A stretch of 64,000 bases of DNA. Source: Diploptera punctata. Its lineage: Eukaryota > Arthropoda > Insecta > Blattodea > Blaberidae. The stretch covers positions 469,501 through 533,500 of the forward strand of contig JASPKZ010010238.1 in the NCBI GenBank assembly GCA_030220185.1. Direction: 5' to 3'. A program made the position numbers and the translations under genes. Under the pieces are notes generated by a model. That model ran no database searches and was not told where the DNA came from. It was given only the letters and a program-made list of their open reading frames with translations. Positions within the stretch are counted from its first letter, which is position 1. Each line of letters opens with the position of its first letter. Positions 19,454 to 30,774 of the stretch are shown one piece after another.

Positions 19454-19554
19454 AATGTAATAATTATATACATAAGATGGAAGTATTAATCTTATATCTA
19501 CTTAACCTAAACTTAATATTATAATTCATCAAATATACATATTTATATATTCTA

Positions 19555-20368
19555 AGTTCTAATTCTACTCATTCTATCGTTGAGTTCCTCGTCTTCTCTT
19601 CTCTTCTTCAGCTCGTGTGTTTAGAGCTTTTTGGGTATACTCCGCGATCAATTTGTAGTTATCTTTCTGCATCCAGAACCGCAAAGGAGGAGGCCAGGCC
19701 TAGCTGCTGACCTGCACGGCTATTTCTAGTTGTCTTCAGATAGCCGCGTGCTTGGCACAGCGGTATATCATTTAGTGCAAGTCGTCTTCCTCTGCGATTT
19801 CCTTCCATGTTAACCATGGTCTTCCTCTTTTCTTCTTTCTGTTCAGATGCCATTCATATAGTTGCTTCGGCCATCGCTCATCTTCCATTCTTAAAACATG
19901 TCCTAACCACTTTAATTTCTTCTCCTCAATTCTTTCAATTATGCTTTCTTCTGCTTCCATTATGTTTCAAATTTCCTTATTTGCGACATGTTCTAATTTA
20001 GACTTTCTGGCACTTCTTCGTAAATAATCCATTTATAGAGCTATTAGTCTATTCTTGTAGTACTTATTGATTGTCCATACCTCACGTCCGTACATTGCAA
20101 CAGATTCCACCAATGTTTTACCAATATATTTTTTTGTGTCTTTCCAAATATGCTTATCCCACCATATGGAATTTAACAATGATATTATTTTGCTCCTCAA
20201 TTCAATTCTATGTTTTATGTTCTCTTTGCCTATACCTTCGATGTTATCCATAATCATTCCCAAATATTTAGTTTGTTTCACTTGCTTTATTTGGATTCCT
20301 TCTTCCAATATTACATTTTCTCTTTCATTGCTATTTATTGCCAGATATTCTGTTTTTTTGTAAATTTA
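19555..20368 (-). mobile_element. RTE-K LINE fragment, degraded
   Basis: Minus-strand order: EEGIQIKQVKQTKYLGMIMD (20308 downward), KIISLLNSIWWDK, TLVESVAMYGREVWTINKYY; then, after frameshifts, IERIEEKKLKWLGHVLRMED, ERWPKQLYEWH and KRGRPWLTWKE; then a region with repeated RRRG. It contains a longer 3' part than other families and ends in TCTTCTTCA-like text near 19610. Three open pieces with intervening shifts. No GAT or GTAA tail seen. Confidence 0.75.
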
Positions 20369-20428
20369 CTGTGAGACCCCCATGATTCATATGTGTTTTT
20401 AAACCGTTTCATCCGGCTTTGATTGATG

Positions 20429-20429
20429 G

Positions 20430-20471
<42 letters not shown>
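20429..20471. repeat. (TAA)n microsatellite
   Basis: About fourteen uninterrupted AAT/TAA units. No LINE end adjacent on the left can be shown with confidence. Confidence 0.9.
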
Positions 20472-20474
<3 letters not shown>

Positions 20475-21299
20475 TGTGTATCTGATGTGGATTTGAACTA
20501 TTTCTTGACATAACTTCCATTACTTATAAAATGAACCACTAAACTGATCACAAAATTTAAGATTGATGTACAAGCACACTTATAAGATCCCCAAAGTCAC
20601 AATTAAAATTTTCATATGTTTTGAGAGGAGGAACATTTGAAGTCTATTACCTCCGCAGTCATTATAGGAAATAGGCAAATTATATGAGTAAATCATTTGA
20701 AATTGCAATTAGAGGCCGGGGTTAGAAAAGTATGTGTACTTTTGTTCTTGAGAAGCAGTTGGAGTGTAACATGGAACAGCTGACGCGCGGTTGTAGAAAT
20801 GAGCGCGAACCACTGGACCATTGCAGTGCTCAATTACGCGGATCTGATGAGGATCTCTCTACGTAACGTACTACTTGTACTATTCACTGCGAGCTTTTTA
20901 TGCGTTTTGTGCTCATTTGTAACGCTACATATACAGCTATGGCGCCGTTCGCTCGTTCCAACTATATAAAAAAAAGCTGATCTCACTAACAGAAACACCT
21001 CCCGAAAATCCTGGTTTCCTTTCAGAGACAGTAGTTTAATTCCTTTGTAAATTAATTTGGTGTATCAATTCAATTCCATTCGTGATCTGAAAGAGTATCG
21101 TTTGAATTCAATGGGTAATTGGAATTACAGTGCAGTGCAGTTAATGTGACATTAAGTTAGAGTATTGTTTCGATTTTAGTACAGAGATTTTAACATACAT
21201 ACTTTTAATCTTTTCTATAATATCAATAACTTAACATATCAATTATTTCATTAGATGTCTCGTTACAATTATTTTCGGTCTTAAAACACATTTAAAATT
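20472..21299. other. No gene seen
   Basis: About 830 bp. The patch 20740-20960 (GAACAGCTGACGCGCGGTTG, GCGCCGTTCGCTCGTTCC) has more CpG than its surroundings and a TATATAAAAAAAAG box-like run at 20964; with no downstream gene this is not evidence for a promoter. Confidence 0.35.
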
Positions 21300-21500
21300 G
21301 TTTAAAGGATTGCCAATATTATATGGCTCAGAAATATGGAAGATTAGTGAAGAAAGTACGTGACTGGACGCCTCAGCAGAAAAGGCCTTTAGGAAGACCA
21401 CAACTACGATGGAAGGACGTCACCATACCCCGGACCTGTAGTGAATGAACACGCAACAAGTTGCCAGCTTTCATGCGTAGAGGAAGAAGAAGAAGAACAA
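21300..21500 (+). mobile_element. RTE fragment with GAA tail
   Basis: Reads GLPILYGSEIWK, then in another frame RPLGRPQLRWKDVTIPRTC and a stop, ending GAGGAAGAAGAAGAAGAAC. The block between (the GHV.RM segment) is deleted. Strongly shortened; family not assigned but the GAA tail resembles RTE-B/F. Confidence 0.6.
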
Positions 21501-21559
21501 ATATGGACTCTGAATAAATAGTCAATTTAAAATAATAGAATCAGCAGGGAATTAAACAT

Positions 21560-21808
21560 AGGCTCAATTCTGAAAATGCGTGTTATTATGCATTGCAGAG
21601 ACTCTTGACTTCCCAACTCCTTTCAAAAAACGTTAAACTGAAAATATATAAAACTATTATTCTACCAGTTATATTATATGGATGCGAAACATAGACTCTT
21701 ACTTTAAGAGAGTAAAGGAGATTACGAGTATTTGAGAATGAAGTTCTTACGAAAAAATTTTGGACCGAAGAGAGATGAACAGAAAAAGTGAATGGAGAAG
21801 ACCGTTGA
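21560..21808 (+). mobile_element. RTE-C fragment, truncated at both ends
   Basis: Reads LLTSQLLSKNVKLKIYKTI, then LPVILYGCET, LTLRE, RRLRVFENEVL and FGPKRDEQ before stopping abruptly at GGAGAAGACCG. The remaining ~130 codons and the GTAA tail are absent; a fold-back element begins 10 bp on. Loss of the 3' end is unusual for a LINE copy and suggests a later deletion. Confidence 0.75.
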
Positions 21809-21818
21809 GGTTACTATG

Positions 21819-22029
21819 TAAAATTTAAAATATGAAAAAAATATACCTGAGATCTCAGTCTTCCTCAGTTTTGGATGTAGGATGTGGAGTACCGGTACTT
21901 TCGGAGCTCCACCTTCAGTTTGTAAATTGGTACTCTATGGAGCATAGGTTCCGAAAGTATTGCACATCCTGCATCCAAAGTTGAGGAAGACTGAAATCTC
22001 AGGTATCTATTTTCATATTTTAAATTTTA
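21819..22029. mobile_element. MITE-5: fold-back element of 211 bp
   Basis: Arms of ~75 bp: left TAAAATTTAAAATATG, TACCTGAGATCTCAGTCTTC, CTCAGTTTTGGATGTAGGAT; right is the complement ending CATATTTTAAATTTTA. The centre has a second inverted pair (GGTACTTTCGGAGC against GGTTCCGAAAGTATT). TA at both ends fits a Tc1/mariner-type TSD. Non-coding; a single copy here. Confidence 0.75.
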
Positions 22030-22140
22030 GTATATGAACAAAATAGTTATTTTCTCATTGAATTGTCAAATTGATACTAAATAAGGGACTTACGGATTTT
22101 GAGTAACGATGTATATTCATGGTAAAGGTAAAACATTTTC

Positions 22141-23350
22141 GTATTTTTAGGCGCTTTACATTAGCTTGACCTGTATGTAACGGAATCTTTCAACACGATT
22201 TTCACCCACTTAAAAACATAGGATCGACTTGAAACTTTGTATACTTGTAAAGGACCAACAACGATACAATAATTTCATAAATGTGTTGCAAGTTCCTGGC
22301 CAGGATCATCAGGACATCAAAAAATAAAAACCGGTATAATAGGTTGCGGACTTATCGACTTCTTAATCCATCGTTGTAAGAAATTAATATTATATCCTCT
22401 GGTAGCTCAGTTGGTAGAGCGGTGGACTGTAGTGGTATATAATTTCAGTAATCCATAGGTCGCTGGTACAAATCCGGTCCGGACGATTTTTTTTAGAAGA
22501 GTATTACTTTTAGCTCATACTTCAATAGTATCGAATTTAAAGATATTTACATTTTTATCTTAGTCTGTAAAATATTAATGACAATTTTGTAAACTTATCA
22601 CATTGTAATTTATCCAAAAAATATGAGAAGGATACGTTTAACTGTAACTATTTATCTGTATTAAAATATTCAAAAATATTATAATAATGTTAGATAATAA
22701 TTTAAAAAATATAATTATATTCGTACCTAGACATTAAAAATAATGTAAGGAATTACATTTTCGTGGGATTCCGGTTTGTGAGAATCAATTAAACTAAAAA
22801 TTAAAAAATAAATAATAGTTTATAAAAACTAGAACACACTTTATTAGATAACCAAACTGAAAAATAAAAAAATAAATAATAGTTTAAATAAACTAAAACA
22901 ACGAGCTTTATTAGAAAACCGAACTAAAAAATGAAAAATAATTTTAATTTCCAACACGCTTGGGATAAAATGAAAGTGGTCAACAAAAAAATGATCTCCA
23001 ACACATCTAGAATAAAACTAGAGTTATCTACAAAAAAAATAATTTTACCATCAAAAGCGTGGGGTACTTTTCATCATTTTTACGTTTTATTCTTAGAGAC
23101 TTTACTTTTACCAATATCTGTTTATTATCAAATATAATAATTGATATAGAGCACCCCACTCTTTTGATAGTAAAATTATTTTTTGTAGATAACTCTAGTT
23201 TTATTCTAGATGTGTTGGAGATGATTTTTTGTTGGCTACTTTAATTTTATCACTAGCGTTTTGGAAATTAATTTTTTTTAATTTTTTATTTCGGTTTTCT
23301 AATAAACCGTGTTATTTTAGTTTTTTAAACTATTATTTATGTTTTATTTT
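22141..23350 (+). mobile_element. Rep-Z composite copy 2 (leader, tRNA-Tyr-like, fold-back)
   Basis: Same three-block order as 1735-2631. Leader from GCTTTACATTAGCTTGACCT with GTAACGGAATC and CACCCACTTAAAAACATAGG; tRNA-Tyr-like unit 22396-22484; linker longer than in copy 1 by ~300 bp and containing a duplicated AAATAATAGTTTA-type arm end; then the fold-back (22870-23340) with arms sharing CCAACACGCTTGGGATAAAA, ATCTCCAACACATCTAGAAT and AACTCTAGTTTTATTC. Open frames across it are read through the inverted arms and are not genes. Confidence 0.65.
22396..22484 (+). tRNA. tRNA-Tyr-like unit with intron, degenerate
   Basis: D-arm GGTAGCTCAGTTGGTAGAGC, GGTGGACTGTAG with GTA at the anticodon position, an 18-20 nt insertion before ATCCATAGG where tRNA-Tyr has its intron, and T-arm GCTGGTACAAATCCGG (box B TTC changed to TAC). 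Acceptor pairing CCTCTGG to CCGGACG fails. The isotype is clear from the body; function is unlikely because box B is damaged. Part of Rep-Z. Confidence 0.6.
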
Positions 23351-23362
23351 TTAGTTTGGTTA

Positions 23363-23757
23363 TCGGCCGCGGTGGACTAGTGGTTATGCTCCTTGTCTCT
23401 GGTCCCAAAGGACGCGGGTTCAAACCCGGCCGGGGTTGATGGATTTTTTTAGGATGGAAAATTCCAAGGAGCAAGTCCTCCGGGAGGGACTTTAAGCCGT
23501 GGGTCCCGAGTCTGAAGATTTTCAGGCTCGTAAAATATCCTTAAGCCTGAATGAAAAGGCCTCTAAGCAAAATTTACCGAATTTTCCCGTCCTAGTACTA
23601 CCTTGGTTTCCTAGATGTCAGTATGAACGCTGACCTCGGACCACTCAAATGACATATATATGAAAACGAGTGTAACTAAATTAGTAAGGTTCAAATTCTT
23701 CCCTGTAGGGGGAGAGCGCCTAAATCTCTGTTAAGGGAAGCATGGGCTTAAAAGATA
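23363..23757 (+). mobile_element. S2 SINE copy 1
   Basis: Head ATCGGCCGCGGTGGACTAGT, GGTTATGCTCC with box A GGTGGACTAGTGGT and box B GGGTTCAAACCCGG. Body GGAGCAAGTCCTCCGGGAGG, GTGGGTCCCGAGTCTGAAG, TTCAGGCTCGTAAAA, CCTAGTACTACCTTGG. 3' part TTCCCTGTAGGGGGAGAGCG, CCTAAATCTCTG, ends GGGCTTAAAAGATACAAG. Full length ~395 bp. It separates the fold-back of Rep-Z from another short stretch of the same arm end (23768-23820), so it probably landed in Rep-Z. Confidence 0.85.
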
Positions 23758-23828
23758 CAAGAAAGATCTAATGAAGCGTGTTGTTTTAGTTGTTTTAAAC
23801 TGTTATTTAATATATTTTAAACTTTAAT

Positions 23829-24600
23829 ATGTCCACCGCTGTGGTCTCGAGGTAGCGTGCTGCCTTGTCACGCAGCGGGCCCGGGTTCGATCCCCGGTCG
23901 GGGCAGTTTTCCTGGGTGAGGTTTTTATCGGGGTTTTTCCTCACCTGTAAGACAAATGTCAGGAAAACTTTTAAGGCCCAAACGGTCCCCGAAATCATAT
24001 GGCCATCATCATCATTATCGTCCTTAACATTATCATCATCATCATCCTTCACCTAGTAAAGCTGCAAGCATAGCATGAAAATGTTACGATTGTAGTGAAG
24101 GAGCTGCCTTCGGGCAGAATTACTATGGATGGAAACTTTAATATTGTATATGATGAAAATAGTTTTGATTTAATTGCGTTTTTTTTTCACTTTTAATTGC
24201 CAAATTGATACTAAATAAAGGAGTTATGAATTTTGACTAACCAAGTATATGCATCACCTGTAAGACAAATGTCAGGAAAACTTTTAAGGCCCAAACGGTC
24301 CCCGAAATCATATGGCTATCATCATCATTATCATCCTTATCATTATCATCTTCATCATCATCCTTCACCGGTGTGGAAAGCAACGGGAAGCTAATACACC
24401 TACATTTCTCTACTAAAGCTGCAAGCATAGCATGAAAATGCTATCATTGTAGTGAAGGACCTGCCTTCGGGCAGAATTACTATGGATGGAAACTTTAATA
24501 TAGTATATGATCAAAATAGTTTTGATTTAATTGCGTTTTTTTCACTTTTAATTGTCAAATTGATACTAAATAAAGGAGCTATGAATTTTGACTAACGATG
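23829..24600 (+). mobile_element. S3 SINE followed by a 313-bp tandem duplication
   Basis: First unit: S3 head GTCCACCGCTGTGGTCTCGA, box B GGGTTCGATCC, body and type 1 tail, shortened (no GTGTGGAAAGCAACGG) to ~24137, then unrelated sequence (GTTTTGATTTAATTGCG, GATACTAAATAAAGGAG). From TCACCTGTAAGAC at 23941 the whole segment repeats at 24254, now keeping the CGGTGTGGAAAGCAACGGG part. The two units differ by that indel and a few substitutions. The same flank (TTGATACTAAATAAGGGAC) also sits at 22070-22140. Confidence 0.75.
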
Positions 24601-25394
24601 TATGTGCAGGGTAAAGATAAAACACTTTTGCATTTTTGTCTCTCATTAAAAGGGTTCAAACGTATTATTTACATTTGCACAGGTTTATTGTAATTTACGT
24701 AGTGACAAATGTTTTTGTACAGCTTGCCTTCACATCATTAATGAGTGATATATGAAACAAGTGAACTAAATCAATGTTACCAAGTTGTTGTTGCATGTCA
24801 TGTACAGATAATTAAGCCCAGATACATGCAACATTTTATGTAATGTAAGTGGAAAATAAAAGCGTCATCTAGTTCCATGTCGATTAATCAAAATTAAATT
24901 ATATAACACCATATGGGATATTGATATTAAAAATTGCCTTTCGATGATATTAGATTTTTAAATATTCCTGTTTGCAACGTATGGTGCAGCTAATATTACT
25001 GTGTGATTTTCTACCAGAATGACCTCAAATCATGTATGGCGTGTTCCATACAGCACAGTAGGAAAGCGGTGAATTTCCAATAAAAAATATTAGTTTTTTC
25101 TTCCATTTCACTACACTTCGAGAGGTGTAATTAAATAATACTTAAGTATAAAACACACGTGTTTAATTACAATTGCTCTGAAAAGGGAGATCCCTTCTTT
25201 CAAATTAATATCCTTCTTTTATGTTTAGTTAGCTTAATATTAATCATATATAATATTTTGTTCCGTTAAGGCTTAAAATTAAACAAGAGGGAAAATTCTC
25301 GGTAGGAATGACAAGAATAAGGTGGTAGAATAATATACAGGGTGTTCCTAAATTAGACTGACCATCTTTGGGAGCATCCAGCATACATATTAAT
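24601..25394. other. No gene seen
   Basis: About 800 bp of AT-rich DNA. CAGGGTGTTCCTAAATTAGA at 25339 resembles a mariner-type TIR (ACAGGGTG...), but I find no partner. Confidence 0.4.
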
Positions 25395-27025
25395 ACATTT
25401 ATCCTAAATAGCATCTTACATTCAGCTAAACAAAAGAAGAGTCTGTATGTAGAGTTTTTGTGGATTTCAGTAAAGCCTTTGATAATATAGGACATAATAA
25501 TCTTAAGAACACATTAGAAACTGTCGGTGTGCCAAAACAATTATCACTTCGTGAGTCGTGAATTTATCGATAATTTGGAAATCAGGAGTGGCATTTGTTA
25601 GGACTATTTAACGAATAAAATTAAGCTGTTTACTCACAAATCATTATCTAACTATAGTTATTTAAAATATTTATATATTAATGTAAACGGCGATGTTTGA
25701 AAAACAAATGAGAAACGATAGGTACGCTTCATCTGCTTCTTTTGTTTATCACTGCAACCAGATCATACTATATATTGCCAAAGGAACGCAATATTGTAAG
25801 AATGCTCTCTAGTGGAAAAAAAAATGAAACACATCAAACTGTATATTAATTCATTTCTGATGTCGTATGATGTAAATATGACAATTATATTTTTCTGGAT
25901 TGTTACCTGGGAAAAAATACATTTAAGAAAGTGCAAACAGTGGTTTCTTTTTTTGGTGGTATAATCAATTGCTACAAATGTTTTTATATTAACTCCCGCA
26001 TGCGGCATGTGTTGACATTCATGCACTATATATACAATCTGGTAGCCGTATTTCTCGTGGGCTCAGTCACTGCAAAATAATGGTCAGGTTCAGAATATTA
26101 AAAAGGAGGAGCTTTCTTTAATATGGTAATTATAACACTGATAAATATTTCGTGAAACACGACTCTAATTGGTTGTAAAACAGAAATCATTGAAACGTGA
26201 TTGGTCATTGAGTCCCATTTGGGGCTTGAGTTAAATAGTCAAAATTAATATTAAATCTCGAAGGAATCACGACTCAAATTAAAACCTATCAAAATAAAAC
26301 TAGGCTAATTACTATCAATCAAGGATTTCTACAAGGTTCTCCATTATCACCATCCTTATAAAACATCGCAACTAATCATATTCTCGATGTACTCTCAGAA
26401 AAATCAATAACAAGTCAATATGGTTATCTACCTCATAATGATTATGATCTTTGCTGATGACACGGTGATTATAGGGAAAGATGTAGCACTATCCATGAAC
26501 TGACGTGAATAGTTCTGCAGAGATTTCAGGAAATAGGCCTTCAAATTAATGTTTCCAAATCAGCAGCTTTCAATCGAGAAAGGTAAACTATGTGAAAAGA
26601 TCTCCAATTTGATGGACATGCAATTCGTGCCCATAAAATCACTGACACTAATCGTTATTTAGGTGTCAACTTTTCAGATCGTATAACTTTTGATTCTAGC
26701 CAAACCCTTACTAATTTATGGAATAATATTGAAACTCTGACTGCTTCACCGCTGTTAAAGCCTGACTAGAAATTTACAGTTTTAAATTGTTCCAAATCTC
26801 CAACTCTAATTTACTCGTTTAAAACAGTACCACCAAATCAAATACCAAAAACATTTTTAATGAATTGTGATAAACTTTTGGAAGTGGACTTAAAGAAATG
26901 TTACATCTTCCGATGGATGTCCCTGATCACATGTTACATACTGAACGTCGAAATAAAGGACTTGGATTATTTTGTGCAACATGGGAAACAAAATTACAGC
27001 ATATAAACATTTGCCATATTCTTTA
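25395..27025 (+). pseudogene. R2-like LINE reverse transcriptase, split by Rep-P
   Basis: Two parts of one RT domain. 25395-25545 contains RT block A: VFVDFSKAFDNIGHNNLKN, then TLETVGVPKQL. After Rep-P (25546-26262) the frame resumes near 26275 with RT block B INQGFLQGSPLSPSL, a stop, block C CFADDTVIIG (the two catalytic Asp intact), GLQINVSKSAAFN, and RYLGVNFSDRITFD. Toward 26900-27000 it reads LPMDVP, and ERRNKGLGLFCATWE, the order seen in R2-type LINEs. Several stops and frameshifts. Assignment to the R2 group is from motif wording only. It is not in 28S rDNA here. Confidence 0.65.
25546..26262 (-). repeat. Rep-P copy 2, uninterrupted, inside an RT pseudogene
   Basis: Inverse of Rep-P: CACTTCGTGAGTCGTGAATT and ATCGATAATTTGG at the left, CTCACAAATCATT, GTAAACGGCGATGTTTG, CACTGCAACCAGATCATAC, TTAAGAAAGTGCAAACAGTG, GGTCATTGAGTCCCATTTGG at the right. 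It holds none of the three guests found in copy 1 and so gives the empty sites for tQ and S3. The 25763-26026 open frame is incidental. Confidence 0.7.
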
Positions 27026-27034
27026 CCAAGACAT

Positions 27035-27762
27035 TAATACATATATTACTACCGGTATAGTACCGGCACTGCTCTATGGTTCAGAAGCCTGGATACATAA
27101 AAAACAAGATCTAAGTAGGATAACGGCGGCAGAAATGAAATGTTTGAGATCTGTTAAGGGGTGCACTAGGGAAGACAGAATCCGATTGAGGGTCTTTCCA
27201 CTTTTCAGCGGTTGCCCTTTTACCAGCCGGCTGCTGGCCCTTCACATCCACATGTGCCAATCACAGAGGTAGATGATCAACAGCCAGTGTAGGGGTGACA
27301 TGTGGTTAGCATGTCGAGTCCCCCAGCCGTTATAGCTGGTTCCTCAACCTGGAGCCGCTACTTATTGTAGCTACCCAATTGCTCACGATGCTGGGTGGAC
27401 ACCGGTCCCATACTGGCCGAAATATCATGAGAAAATTTCTTCTCACATGGAGACTCGAACCAGCGCAAGTCCCGTAGCTCTGCGCCAAGGCTTCCTACCT
27501 TAACCGCTCGGCTACGGCGCGGGACGAAGACAGAATCAAGAACACAAAAATAATACAGGAACTTGAAATATTTGCAATAACTGATAAAATAGATACATAT
27601 AGACAGGAAGCAACACATAGACAGAATGAATGAAGATAGATATCCAAAACGAATAACAAAATTCAACCTGAAGGCACCCGAGATGTTGGCAGAACTAGAA
27701 AGAGATGGACTGAAGTCGGAACGGGTCAACAGACCTAATCCGTGAATGCAGATGATGATGAC
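27035..27762 (+). mobile_element. RTE-L LINE 3' fragment, split by S1
   Basis: 27035-27182 reads ITTGIVPALLYGSEAWIHKK, RITAAEMKCLRSVKGCTRED. After the SINE it resumes with RIKNTKIIQELEIFAITDKI, then shifted frames covering DRYPKRITKF, and RDVGRTRKRW, then GAAGTCGGAACGGGTCAACA and a GAT repeat to 27762. The last ~60 bp match the 3' end of the compact derivative at 36514-36825 almost exactly, making RTE-L the likely source of that element's mobility signal. Confidence 0.8.
27183..27525 (-). mobile_element. S1 SINE in RTE-L, 12-bp perfect TSD
   Basis: Complete S1 on the minus strand (head CGCCGTAGCCGAGCGGTTAA at right, box B GGTTCGAGTCTCC; 3' end at left CGATTGAGGGTC complement). Flanked by GAAGACAGAATC at 27171-27182 and 27526-27537 without mismatch, the clearest insertion in the window and probably one of the younger ones. 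Open frames here (27358-27999 minus) run through the SINE and are not genes. Confidence 0.9.
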
Positions 27763-28015
27763 TAATCTCCGAAACCTAAAAGCGGAAAGTTTACAATGTC
27801 TGAGAGACCTTAACATTGAACCTAGTGACATCAATGCTCGAAGTTTTCTACCAGATGCAAGAAAACTCAGGAAACAACTAAGAGAAAAAGAAGCCCAATC
27901 TCTGAAGTGGGTTACGCTAAGGCCATACCAGGAGAGAATACCAGAATGTCGAAATGACAACATGGAGGCATTGGATAAAAAACAGAAGATATTTTTCATG
28001 CTGGTAATTCTTTAA
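27746..28015 (+). other. Open frame overlapping an S3 tail-2-like segment
   Basis: 89-codon frame beginning MQMMMTNLRNLKAESLQCLR and containing SFLPDARKLRKQLREKEAQS. From ~27880 the DNA (CTGAAGTGGGTTACGCTAAG, CCAGGAGAGAATACCAGAAT) is like the type 2 tail of S3 at 9.7 and 38.7 kb. Thus either an S3-type tail lies in a coding-like context, or the SINE tail was taken from a LINE whose protein end this is. The first codons are the RTE-L GAT tail. I do not recognise the protein. Confidence 0.4.
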
Positions 28016-28083
28016 GTCTTTTCTCAAAAATAATGTCTTAGAAAAAGTTTTCTAATTTGTTATACTGACAAATAATCTTTATT

Positions 28084-28636
<553 letters not shown>

Positions 28637-28811
28637 CAGAGTCTTTAAGCACTGAAAGGCTTCCTCACTCTTATATAGAACATTCCCATACTTTTTCATT
28701 AGCCCTGGTTTTATATAGAGTGGAGAAAGAAATACTTTTACATGTTGCACTAGCGGAGGGTATTTAATATTACGTTCAGCGGGAATATAAATTGTTTGAT
28801 AGAGAAATACA

Positions 28812-29605
28812 TTTTCTTCTTCTTAACTCCACGGGCTAGGCAAATTGCCTATTCCGACTCACAGTTGTTCTATCCATCTTTTCACTGGCCTTCCTACATT
28901 CTTGAACCTCTTGGCTTGTAGTTAAATGCTGCATTCGGTAACCTCGTTACATTCATTCTCTCTACATGTCTAAACTATTTGTCTCTATATTCCTTGATTT
29001 CATCATACAGTGGATATATATTTAACTCTGTTGTTACATCTTCATTCTTTATCCAATTCAATCTTGTGCAGACTTTTGATCTTCTGAGGAAGTTCATTTC
29101 TACGCTTTGTATTCTACTTTGTAATTTTTGGTATTTACCCAAATTTCACTCTCATAAAGTAATGCAGGAACTGCCAATGTTTTATAAAACTTCAATCTAG
29201 TATCTCTACTATTTTTCTTTAATGTTTTATGTATAGTTCCGCATTTTATTTGAAATTTTCACAGTATTCAATTTATGTCTTTTTCAGTTTTTGTGTCGAT
29301 AGTAAAATTACAACTCAAATAATTAAAATTTATTTGTTCCAGAGGTTGGTTTTCTATTATGATTTTTTATCATATATGTCCATTTCCCCAAAAATGCCAT
29401 TATTTTTGTTTTTCCTTTTGTTATTTTAAAATTATATTCTTGGCATAACTGATTTAATTAATGTAAAGAGTACTGAAAATTATTTTAATTTTCTTGAATA
29501 ATAACCACATCATCAGCATACAATAAAACGTTTAGTATTTTAAAACGGTTCACTCTTATACCTGCATTAACATATCTTTTCCAATTTTGGGTGACGTCAT
29601 AAATA
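28812..29605 (-). mobile_element. RTE-H LINE fragment reaching the RT YADD box
   Basis: Minus-strand reading from 29530: a YADDVV box complement at ~29505-29520, later KNTWFGK-type and MAFLGKWTYMIKNH text, QTLAVPALLYESEIWVNTKN complement around 29130, then MNEVTRLPNAAFNYKPRGSR-like and RNVGRPVKRW. 3' end GGAATAGGCAATTTGCCTAG, then GAAGAAGAA at 28812-28822. Several frameshifts. The 3' ~120 bp recur at 53.2 and, less well, at 59.15 kb. Confidence 0.7.
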
Positions 29606-29974
29606 TATAAATAGGCCTACATCATTACATAATATTGTGGTGTTATTCGACTGTAACACTAACATGAAAAACAACAGAATTTAGTAAACCCTCCTTACAA
29701 TAATACATCACTTTAATATTCCCACAAATCGCCAAGCGATGTTCAATATAATGTATTGCATTCAGTATTAGTGACACATTTATAGAAATGCATTTCATAG
29801 AGACTGAATAAACCACTGGAATATAAGGTTTTGAATTGGCATTGTGGAAAATAAAAAACTGATTTTAAGCCCAGTTTTAAGGAATCGCTTAACTATCTCC
29901 ATTCTTCTTCTGCATTATTTTTAGTATCTAATTCATCTATCGACCCGTTTAATTTTTTCTTTCCAACACAAATA
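29606..29974. other. No gene seen
   Basis: Roughly 370 bp, no coding frame. TAGGCCTACATCATTACATA at the left is unassigned. Confidence 0.4.
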
Positions 29975-30515
29975 GAATTTTCTTCTTCTTCTTCGGCTTT
30001 CCCGCATTTATAGGTTTGCCGTCTTCAGTTTCCATTTATCTCTAGCATTCCAATCTCCCTCTTCCAAATTCCTATCATCCACTATAGTTCTGACGTAGGT
30101 TTTCCATTTCCATCTTGGTCTGCCACGTTTATTTCTACCAGGGGGTGACCATTGGTATATATTTTTTGGACATCTTTCATTTTCCATTCTTTGTACGTGG
30201 CCATACCATTTAAGCGTTTGATTTTCAATCCTCTTAACAACGGATGTGGTGACATTCATTTCTCTCCAAAGTAATTCATTTCTTATTTTATCCTGTCTTG
30301 TTTTTGGAGGCTTCTTCTAAAATAACCAAATTCAAGTGTTCTAATTATTTTTTTGTACTTCCGTCAAAGACCAAGTTTTACTTCCATATGTCAAAATATT
30401 CTGTATTATGCTCTTATAAATTTTCATTTTTGTTTCCTTTGTGATATTTTTTTTCAAATTATTCCTTGTAATGTTTTAGTTGTATTTTTTGCCATTGCAA
30501 TTTTAGTTTGTACAT
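29975..30515 (-). mobile_element. RTE-B LINE fragment with GAA tail
   Basis: 3' GAA repeat complement at 29980-29994, GGCTTTCCCGC, then minus-strand frame 30259-30008: MNVTTSVVKRIENQTLKWYG, HVQRMENERCPKNIYQW, RNKRGRPRWKWKTYVR, DWNARDKWKLKTANL. 5' of this the sequence continues through KLKFYKSIIQNILTYGSKTW-type codons with shifts to MAK complement near 30515. The Met used by the frame is internal. Confidence 0.85.
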
Positions 30516-30774
30516 CAAATATAATTTTATTGCATAATTACTAGTCAGTTTCTCGATTCCTTTTCTGAATCTTGGAATCTTTATCTTATAAATTCCATTC
30601 CTGTAATCTGTAACTTAATAGACAGTTTGTCTAACTAGGTCATTAAGTTCTGGTTGTCGTATCAGATTTGTGTGTTTTATGATGTTCGGCAAAGTACATG
30701 GTTGCGGGGAAGTTGGAGGGTAGTTTGAGGATTATGATAGACGTGTTCCACTGACATTATATAATACTCTCTAC

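Noticed and set aside
20940..20990. TATATAAAAAAAAG near a CpG-richer patch as a promoter
   Set aside because: No downstream gene or transcript signal; TATA-like runs are frequent in AT-rich DNA.
22931..23244. Open frames across 22.9-23.2 kb
   Set aside because: They read through complementary arms of the Rep-Z fold-back; the counterpart at 1.8-2.1 kb does not keep the frame.
27358..27999. 213-codon minus-strand open frame, the longest in the window
   Set aside because: It runs through the antisense of S1, RTE-L and the 27.9 kb segment. No protein motif; the frame is a by-product of repeat sequence.
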